This document shows, piece after piece, positions 16,058 through 20,859 of a DNA stretch of 20,859 nt. The notes beneath the pieces were generated by a model. It made no database searches. It was not told the origin of the DNA and was given only the letters and a program-made list of their open reading frames with translations. Where the stretch lies: positions 1 through 20,859 of the forward strand of contig JAGYMN010000015.1 of NCBI GenBank assembly GCA_018400395.1, in the 5' to 3' direction. Both the position numbers and the translations under genes were made by a program. The stretch's first letter is position 1. The number at the start of each line of letters is the position of its first letter. This stretch comes from Actinomycetota bacterium (GTDB lineage: Bacteria > Actinomycetota > Humimicrobiia > Humimicrobiales > Humimicrobiaceae).

Positions 16058-16101
16058 TTGTAATCCTTTTTGATTACAATTGTAATCAAAACTGATTACA
16101 A
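16058..16101 (-). promoter_or_regulatory. Tandem palindromic operator upstream of the nucleotidyltransferase gene
   Basis: Two directly abutting copies of TTGTAATC-N6-GATTACAA lie at 16058-16079 and 16080-16101, all sixteen arm bases perfect in both, with different spacers. Their junction forms the 18-base palindrome TGATTACAATTGTAATCA (16071-16088). The array ends two bases before the start codon and covers the Shine-Dalgarno AAGGA. The 22-bp period is about two helical turns, so two dimers could bind the same DNA face. The adjacent gene encodes a winged-helix protein, the obvious candidate binder. Confidence 0.85.
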
Positions 16102-16124
16102 AAGCAATATGTTATTTACGTGTT

Positions 16125-16152
16125 ATTTTATAGAAGCCGATGATAATATCAA
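16125..16152 (-). promoter_or_regulatory. Probable promoter for the nucleotidyltransferase/HEPN pair
   Basis: On the minus strand, TTGATA (16152-16147, five of six) and TAAAAT (16130-16125, five of six) are separated by 16 bases. Transcription would start near 16118, so the operator array lies in the early transcribed leader, suited to a roadblock or to blocking promoter clearance. An alternative promoter inside the array (TTGTAA, 17 bases, TGTAAT) is weaker. Confidence 0.5.
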
Positions 16153-16289
16153 ATAAATTTTAGCTAAAATGACAATATAGATAATAATGTGAATAACCCT
16201 TGGATTTATTAATACTATTTTTATAGAATTTTAAATATCAATATATTAAGTACACCTTCAATCTAGAAGTTCTTGTTACAGACCAGTTC

Positions 16290-16298
16290 GGCCCACCA
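16290..16298. repeat. Second copy of tRNA terminal nine bases, possible attachment site (right)
   Basis: GGCCCACCA matches 15018-15026 exactly, including the CCA end, but no T arm or acceptor partner surrounds it, so it is not a tRNA gene. It stands out as a GC-rich patch in AT-rich DNA and would be the distal junction if the 1.27-kb interval 15027-16298 is an insertion at the tRNA. Confidence 0.4.
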
Positions 16299-16459
16299 TA
16301 AACATGGATCATATAAGTACAAATTCTTAATAATATTTTTTTATTTGTCAGCGTAACGGTGTTTTTGTGTATGGATTTTCCCTATTTTTTATTATAAGTG
16401 ATAGAATTTTATATAAAATTTTTTTACAATGAGATTATTTCATATATGAAGGAGAGCAT

Positions 16460-17428
16460 ATGTCCATAGTAAAAAATAGGGAACAGGCACTGGAAATCAT
16501 TGGAAATCTTGCCGCCAAAAAGACAAGCATGGCCATCTTCTGCACCGCCAGCCACTGGAATACAGAGGCAATACTTCTTGCAGCCAGCCGCTTTGCTGAA
16601 AAGAACAATATAAAGGATATACCGCTGGCAGTTGCCATGACTTTTACTTATCCTTATATGCAGCAGGCAAAGAGGGTAACTTATTCAAAAGAGCCCATAG
16701 CAGGCTTTATTTCGGTCATGGAGCATTTAAATGCCTTATGTGGCGCAAAGAGCTCACCATACAGTAATGTCACTGTACTTCCCCACCTTGACCATGCAGG
16801 GCCCGAAAGGGATAAGTGGGCCTTAACCGAAGGCCTTCCTTATCTTGCCAGTGTGATGTTTGATGCCCAGAAGTACCCGCCGGAGGAAAATATTACCCTT
16901 ACCAGGGAATATGTCAAAAAATACGGCAGCAGGATTCTTATAGAGGGAATTATGGAAGAGCTAAGTGTCGAAGGACATACACAGTCGGTAAGGGATGATA
17001 GGTATATAGAGAAAGCTACGGATTATATCTCAAAAACAGGGGTGGATTTCCTGGTAGCTGACCTGGGTACGGAACAGCAGTCTTCAAGCGTAGGGAAAGC
17101 AAGATATCTGAAAGAAAGGGCAAGGGAGCTTACCAGGAGTCTGGGAAGGGAAATGCTTGTCCTTCATGGTACCTCGTGTCTTTCCCCCGGGCAGATGAGT
17201 TCATTGACCGAAGATGGTGTAGTAAGGGTTAATATGTGGACCCGTATCGCAAGGGAGGCAGGCCAGTATGCGGCAGAAAAGCTTACAGAGAGGATTGATA
17301 AGGTAAGGGATGGAGATTTTGAATCAGTTGAATCAAGGCAGTACATATATGATTCTATTGAAAAAGCTGCAGATATTATGGAAGAGGTATTAGGGCTGCT
17401 GGGATATATGAATCTTAGTACATCCTGA
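16460..17428 (+). CDS. Class II aldolase-family protein (FbaA/KbaY-like)
   Basis: A 322-residue TIM-barrel protein aligned by eye with class II ketose-bisphosphate aldolases such as KbaY/GatY. The catalytic Asp and first metal His lie in VLPHLDHAG near residue 113, followed by GLPYLASVMFDAQKYPPEEN (family: GF.SVMIDGS..PFEEN). The third metal His is in LVLHGTSCL near 235, and VVRVNMWTRIA matches the family's KINVNTDLR. The segment usually reading AVAIGTAHG is VADLGTEQQ, so the second metal-binding His appears to be Gln. Substrate is probably a sugar-phosphate, unspecified. AAGGAG lies just before the ATG. It is first in a cluster with two isomerases and a LacI regulator, though gaps of 116-225 bp suggest several promoters. 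It could be a non-hydrolytic paralogue with another role. Confidence 0.78.
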   Translation: MSIVKNREQALEIIGNLAAKKTSMAIFCTASHWNTEAILLAASRFAEKNNIKDIPLAVAMTFTYPYMQQAKRVTYSKEPIAGFISVMEHLNALCGAKSSPYSNVTVLPHLDHAGPERDKWALTEGLPYLASVMFDAQKYPPEENITLTREYVKKYGSRILIEGIMEELSVEGHTQSVRDDRYIEKATDYISKTGVDFLVADLGTEQQSSSVGKARYLKERARELTRSLGREMLVLHGTSCLSPGQMSSLTEDGVVRVNMWTRIAREAGQYAAEKLTERIDKVRDGDFESVESRQYIYDSIEKAADIMEEVLGLLGYMNLSTS

Positions 17429-17653
17429 AAGCATATCAGTGATTGAGAAAGGTTTTGTATATGGTCCATCTGTTAATTGGGACGGAAAATCAAAGGTCGC
17501 ATTAATGTCTGGCAATTCGATAACTTGAAAATAAATTTGAACAATATTACTATTTAATAAAAGCAGGAGATATATTTAAAGCAATAGCAGATTTATTATT
17601 GTTTATAGTAAAATCAATAAGAATTATTTATAAAATAAAAAAGGGGGCTAAAA
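17429..17653. promoter_or_regulatory. Intergenic region before the first isomerase
   Basis: 225 bp with no gene. The strong ribosome site AAGGGGG lies at 17641-17647, seven bases before the ATG at 17654. An imperfect palindrome, CTGAAAGCATATCAG, sits at 17425-17439 over the stop of the upstream gene and vaguely resembles LacI-family operators. No clear terminator or -35/-10 pair is visible. Confidence 0.3.
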
Positions 17654-18640
17654 ATGAGACCGGTAACTATTTTTACGGGACAGTGGGCTGATTTAACGTT
17701 TGAACAAATGTGCAAAACAGCCTCGGAAATGGGTTATGACGGACTGGAGCTTGCCACCTGGGGAAATCATATTGATCCCAAAAAGGCAGCAGAAGATGAT
17801 GGTTATGTAAGACAGGTAAAAGATACAATGAAAAAATATAATCTAAAAACCTGGGCTATAAGCGCGCATTTGTGCGGCCAGTTAGTAGGGGATGTATACG
17901 ACAGGAGGCATAACGGTTTTGCTCCTCAATCTGTTGCCGATAACCCGAAAGCCATGAGGGAGTGGGCCGTACAGGAGGTTAAATATATAATAAAAGCTGC
18001 TGAAAATCTGGGCATTAAGGTAATAACCGGTTTTACTGGTTCGCCAATATGGAATTACTGGTATTCTTTCCCCCAGACGACCCAGGAGATGATAGATGAA
18101 GGTTATCAGACTATTGTGGAGAGATGGTCTCCTTTATTTGATGAAATGGATAAAAAGGGCATAGTATTTGCCCTGGAAGTTCATCCTACCGAAATAGCCT
18201 ATGATTATTATACTTTTGTAAAACTGCTGGAAGCCTTTGATAATAGAAAGACTCTCGGTATGAATTTTGACCCCAGTCATCTATTATGGCAGGGCATAAA
18301 ACCACATCTTATGATCAGGGAGTTACCCGACCGCGTATATCATGTGCATATAAAAGATGCCGCTGTAACACTGGATGGGTTAACTGCAATACTCGGTTCC
18401 CATATAGAGTTTGGGAAAACAAAGAGGGGGTGGAATTTCCGTTCCCCGGGAAGGGGAGATGTTGACTTTGGTGCAATAATACGGGAACTGAATGAAATAG
18501 AATATAACGGCCCCCTCTCGGTTGAGTGGGAAGATTCGGGTATGGACAGGTTAAGAGGTGGCGCTGAGGCCTGTGAGTTTGTAAAGAAAATAGATATTAA
18601 CCCGAGTTCGGGTGCGTTTGATGAAGCCTTAAAGAAATAA
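17654..18640 (+). CDS. Sugar phosphate isomerase/epimerase (xylose isomerase-like TIM barrel)
   Basis: A 328-residue protein of the AP endonuclease 2/xylose isomerase-like superfamily, resembling YcjR- and IolE-type sugar epimerases or isomerases. Expected divalent-metal ligands appear in barrel order: Glu in ALEVHP (near 176), Asp and His in NFDPSHLLW (near 214), His in YHVHIKDA (near 232) and Glu in LSVEWEDSG (near 294). The N-terminal GYDGLELATWG is typical for the first strands. The substrate cannot be told from sequence. AAGGGGG gives a strong ribosome site. Its position between an aldolase-family gene and a LacI regulator points to catabolism of a specific sugar or polyol. A second, only distantly similar family member lies at 19954. 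Confidence 0.88.
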   Translation: MRPVTIFTGQWADLTFEQMCKTASEMGYDGLELATWGNHIDPKKAAEDDGYVRQVKDTMKKYNLKTWAISAHLCGQLVGDVYDRRHNGFAPQSVADNPKAMREWAVQEVKYIIKAAENLGIKVITGFTGSPIWNYWYSFPQTTQEMIDEGYQTIVERWSPLFDEMDKKGIVFALEVHPTEIAYDYYTFVKLLEAFDNRKTLGMNFDPSHLLWQGIKPHLMIRELPDRVYHVHIKDAAVTLDGLTAILGSHIEFGKTKRGWNFRSPGRGDVDFGAIIRELNEIEYNGPLSVEWEDSGMDRLRGGAEACEFVKKIDINPSSGAFDEALKK

Positions 18641-18720
18641 AACATTTATTAAACCTGAATATTAAATTTCTGGTATATTACCGTGCTCAAATTAGTGCTG
18701 TTTAAATAAGTCAGAAAATA

Positions 18721-18726
18721 TATAAT
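18721..18726 (+). promoter_or_regulatory. Probable -10 box for the LacI-family gene
   Basis: TATAAT lies 36 bases before the chosen start at 18763. The -35 at the right distance (CTGTTT) is poor, which would suit an activated or weak promoter. Upstream, GTGCT is repeated 12 bases apart (18683-18687 and 18695-18699). Confidence 0.35.
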
Positions 18727-18762
18727 ATTTATAAATGATTTTAAATTTTTTAGTGATTGGGT

Positions 18763-19794
18763 ATGGAAGAAACCAATATAAAAACGCCGACAATGAGGGA
18801 TATAGCCCATATTGCAGGAGTTTCCCAGGCTACTGTGTCGTATGTAATAAATAATTCAAATGATATATCAGAAGCAGTTAGAAAAAATGTCCTGGATGCT
18901 GCTGACAGGCTTGGTTATATACCAAATTTTGTGGCAAGGAATCTGAAGATAAGAAAAACTAATATAATAGGCATAATAGTTCCTGATGTTATGAACAACT
19001 ATTATAATGAGATGATAAAATATGCTGAAAAGATAGCCAGGGAAATGGGTTATTTCATATTCATCTGCTACACGATGCATGACAAAAATATTGAGGACTG
19101 GTATGTAATATCATTGATACAGCAAAAAGTTGCCGGTGTAGTTATATGCTATGGGTTGACCAACAGGGATTGTTATAAGAAATTGCAGAAATATAATATA
19201 CAATTTGTGGTTATAGACGATGAGTTAAATGAGATAGAAGGAACTGCGCCCAGTATACTGATAAATAATATCAAGGGCAGCTTTCTGGCAGTTAAACATT
19301 TTGTATCATCGGGTATTAAGGACATAGCTTACTGCAGTGAACCCCTGTATAACTATGCGCTCAGGGAAAGGTATGGGGGTTTTACTTTAGCAATGAATGA
19401 GTATGGTTTAAATATAAATAATGATATGGTCTACATAGCCGATGAGAAAAATATATATGAAAAAATTAACCTGGGTTATATTGCGGCAGGGGAAATATTA
19501 TCCAGATCGGAACCCAGGGGGATTTTTGCTTCTAGTGACCAGATTGCTTTTGGAGTAATAAAAAGACTAAATAAATTGGGCATAAGAATACCCCGGGACA
19601 TAGCAGTGATAGGATATGACAATGTACCCTTTTCAAGTGTGATATCCCCAAGTTTAACCACCATAAACCAGCCTATAAAAAATATGAGTACCAAGGGGGT
19701 AGGCATACTTCTGGAGATGATAGAAAATCAGGAAGTTATCAAGGAAAAAATGATTTTAGAGCCAAATATAATAGTGCGGGAATCAGCACCATAA
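18763..19794 (+). CDS. LacI-family transcriptional regulator
   Basis: DNA-binding regulator of 343 residues. The N-terminal helix-turn-helix reads TMRDIAHIAGVSQATVSYVIN, followed by the hinge-helix region GYIPNFVARNLKIRKTNIIGIIVPD. The periplasmic-binding-protein-like sugar-sensing domain fills the rest, with family segments such as GIFASSDQIAFGVIKRLNKLGI, IPRDIAVIGYDN and SPSLTTINQP. It is complete. The ATG at 18763 is preferred over the TTG two codons earlier because GTGAT (extended Shine-Dalgarno) is correctly spaced for it. It probably controls the surrounding sugar genes; no repeated operator could be recognised in the four upstream regions. The effector sugar is unknown. Confidence 0.94.
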   Translation: MEETNIKTPTMRDIAHIAGVSQATVSYVINNSNDISEAVRKNVLDAADRLGYIPNFVARNLKIRKTNIIGIIVPDVMNNYYNEMIKYAEKIAREMGYFIFICYTMHDKNIEDWYVISLIQQKVAGVVICYGLTNRDCYKKLQKYNIQFVVIDDELNEIEGTAPSILINNIKGSFLAVKHFVSSGIKDIAYCSEPLYNYALRERYGGFTLAMNEYGLNINNDMVYIADEKNIYEKINLGYIAAGEILSRSEPRGIFASSDQIAFGVIKRLNKLGIRIPRDIAVIGYDNVPFSSVISPSLTTINQPIKNMSTKGVGILLEMIENQEVIKEKMILEPNIIVRESAP

Positions 19795-19953
19795 AATGAG
19801 TTTTTTATAAGTGATAGGAAAGATTAAGGTTTAATTAAAGAGTTTTAATGATATAGATTGGTAAAAGATAAATAATTGAGCATTATTTTTTTAAGTCTAG
19901 TGTTTAATTGATTTTTTAAATTTATTAACAAAAAATAGAAAGGGAGGGAAGAA
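19795..19953. promoter_or_regulatory. Intergenic region before the second isomerase
   Basis: 159 bp of AT-rich DNA. It contains a very strong ribosome site, AAGGGAGGG, ending about seven bases before the ATG at 19954. No confident promoter hexamers, operator or terminator were seen. Confidence 0.3.
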
Positions 19954-20793
19954 ATGATTAATCTTGGCATGCATACAGACAATTGGCGCAGCTTAAGCGG
20001 TAGTTTTATGACTGCAGTCGAGTCTGCAGTGAAGCATAAGCTTGACCATATAGAGTTCGGTGTAATAGACGGCCAGTATTTTATACAGGCAATGGGCTAT
20101 GAACCAGGCATTTCACTAAAAGAGAACCCCCTGGAAATAAGGAAAATATGTGAAAACAATAACTTAAGAATCTCACAAATAGATGGATCTTATCCTATTA
20201 TGGGATTCAATGGAGCAGTTTTTGGAGTTCAGTATGTACAGCAGTCAATAAGGTTTGCAAGCGATCTTGGTTGCCCAAAAGTTGATACGACGGATAGCGG
20301 TAAGGTATATGATATATCCCGTGAAGAAGTTTTAAAGCAGACTATAAGAAATTATGAGGAATGTTTAAAATGGGCAGAAGACTACAAAATTATAATCAAC
20401 GTAGAACCACACGGTCCGTATACAGGTGATATTGATTTTATGCAGAAATTATTTTCTCATTTCGAGTCTGAATATTTAAGGTTTAATATGGATACAGGCA
20501 ATACATTTATCCAGGGTAATGATCCTCTGGAATTTCTTAAGGCGATGAGGAAGTATGTCACACATTCTCATATTAAAGATGTGAGCAGGGAACTGGCTGC
20601 TGCTCTCAGGGGCGAAGAAACAGGCATAGCGGCCAGTGAAGTAGCCATAGGTGAAGGAGTCAATGCAGATAATATAAAAAAATGTATTGAATATCTTAAA
20701 GAAACTGATTGGGATGGTGATATTTCTATTGAGTGTTCGGGCCTGGATGATAAGATTGCTTCAAGCGTAAAGTTTCTGAGGGGAATTATTTAA
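19954..20793 (+). CDS. Second sugar phosphate isomerase/epimerase
   Basis: A 279-residue xylose isomerase-like TIM-barrel protein. Candidate metal ligands are Glu in IINVEPHGPY (near 150), Asp in FNMDTGNTF (near 180), His in THSHIKDVS (near 207) and Glu in ISIECSG (near 263), the same order as in its neighbour at 17654, though the two share little else. A conserved-looking DHIEFGVIDGQYF lies near the N-terminus. AAGGGAGGG gives strong initiation. It is the last complete gene; the cluster may continue beyond the right edge with transport or dehydrogenase genes. The exact reaction (isomerase, epimerase or dehydratase) cannot be stated. Confidence 0.88.
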   Translation: MINLGMHTDNWRSLSGSFMTAVESAVKHKLDHIEFGVIDGQYFIQAMGYEPGISLKENPLEIRKICENNNLRISQIDGSYPIMGFNGAVFGVQYVQQSIRFASDLGCPKVDTTDSGKVYDISREEVLKQTIRNYEECLKWAEDYKIIINVEPHGPYTGDIDFMQKLFSHFESEYLRFNMDTGNTFIQGNDPLEFLKAMRKYVTHSHIKDVSRELAAALRGEETGIAASEVAIGEGVNADNIKKCIEYLKETDWDGDISIECSGLDDKIASSVKFLRGII

Positions 20794-20859
20794 AACAACA
20801 AATAAATCTGGGCGGTTACCTGTCCTGGTATAAATTGGAATTAATTGTATTTGTTTATA

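Larger units (their letters stand above)
16102..16459. other. Gene-free AT-rich region between the HEPN/NTase islet and the sugar cluster
   Basis: About 360 bp with no credible gene. From left to right it holds the promoter of the minus-strand pair (16125-16152), the second copy of the tRNA terminal nine bases (16290-16298), a 16-base all-AT palindrome AATTTTATATAAAATT (16405-16420), and the leader of the aldolase-family gene with its AAGGAG ribosome site just before 16460. No terminator or riboswitch fold was recognised. Confidence 0.6.

Noticed and set aside
16290..16298. Second tRNA gene or tRNA pseudogene
   Set aside because: Only the final nine bases match; no T arm, anticodon arm or acceptor 5' strand can be found upstream.
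16405..16420. 16-base palindrome AATTTTATATAAAATT upstream of the aldolase-family gene, possible LacI-family operator
   Set aside because: It has no G or C and lacks the central CG typical of LacI operators; in such AT-rich intergenic DNA it is expected by chance, and it does not recur before the other cluster genes.
17425..17439. CTGAAAGCATATCAG as a cre-like or LacI operator
   Set aside because: Only partly symmetric, overlaps a stop codon, lacks the central CG and is not repeated elsewhere in the cluster.
1..20859. CRISPR array, insertion sequence or prophage genes
   Set aside because: No spaced direct repeats, transposase, integrase or phage structural gene was seen anywhere in the window.

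Overview
The window looks like part of a bacterial chromosome from an AT-rich (by eye about 35-38% GC) strict anaerobe. Support for this comes from the end of an Rnf (ferredoxin:NAD+ oxidoreductase) operon, a stand-alone MetH-type cobalamin reactivation domain and a PflX-like radical SAM protein. Heavy ATA/AGA/AGG codon use, GTG starts and Shine-Dalgarno sequences fit Clostridia, Atribacterota or similar lineages. I cannot fix the lineage from the sequence alone.

Layout. (1) 1-1698: 3' end of rnfE, then rnfA and rnfB. (2) 1810-2490 (minus): MetH-activation-domain protein, with a divergent intergenic region up to 2706. (3) 2707-6142: two-gene Mre11/Rad50-like (SbcD/SbcC, YhaO/YhaN-type) operon; the ATPase has two membrane helices in the coiled coil and no CxxC zinc hook. 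(4) 6183-9269 (minus): pcm, polX and nth, a repair operon covering proteins and DNA. (5) 9373-11151 (plus): a second, divergent PolX-like gene, driven from a promoter region that overlaps the pcm promoter. (6) 11139-12092 (minus): PflX-like radical SAM protein. (7) 12269-14080: cyclic-di-GMP protein (degenerate receiver, PAS, GGDEF, HD-GYP), followed by an unrecognised one-helix membrane protein. (8) 14950-15026: tRNA with anticodon CAT, probably tRNA-Ile2. (9) 15027-16298: a low-GC islet holding a wHTH-nucleotidyltransferase/HEPN pair. It is bracketed by the tRNA 3' end and a second copy of its last nine bases. (10) 16460-20793: sugar-phosphate gene cluster with a class II aldolase-family protein, two TIM-barrel isomerase/epimerases and a LacI-family regulator; it probably continues past the right edge.

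The most striking unexplained structure is the operator-like array just upstream of the wHTH-nucleotidyltransferase gene. Two perfect copies of TTGTAATC-N6-GATTACAA abut each other at 16058-16101, spanning 44 bp with four half-sites and a 22-bp period. Together with the tRNA-end duplication and lower GC, this suggests a self-regulated, laterally acquired MNT/HEPN-type module. Other notable points are the second PolX with altered polymerase and helix-hairpin-helix residues but an intact PHP metal site, and an aldolase-family protein in which a conserved metal-ligand histidine appears to be glutamine.
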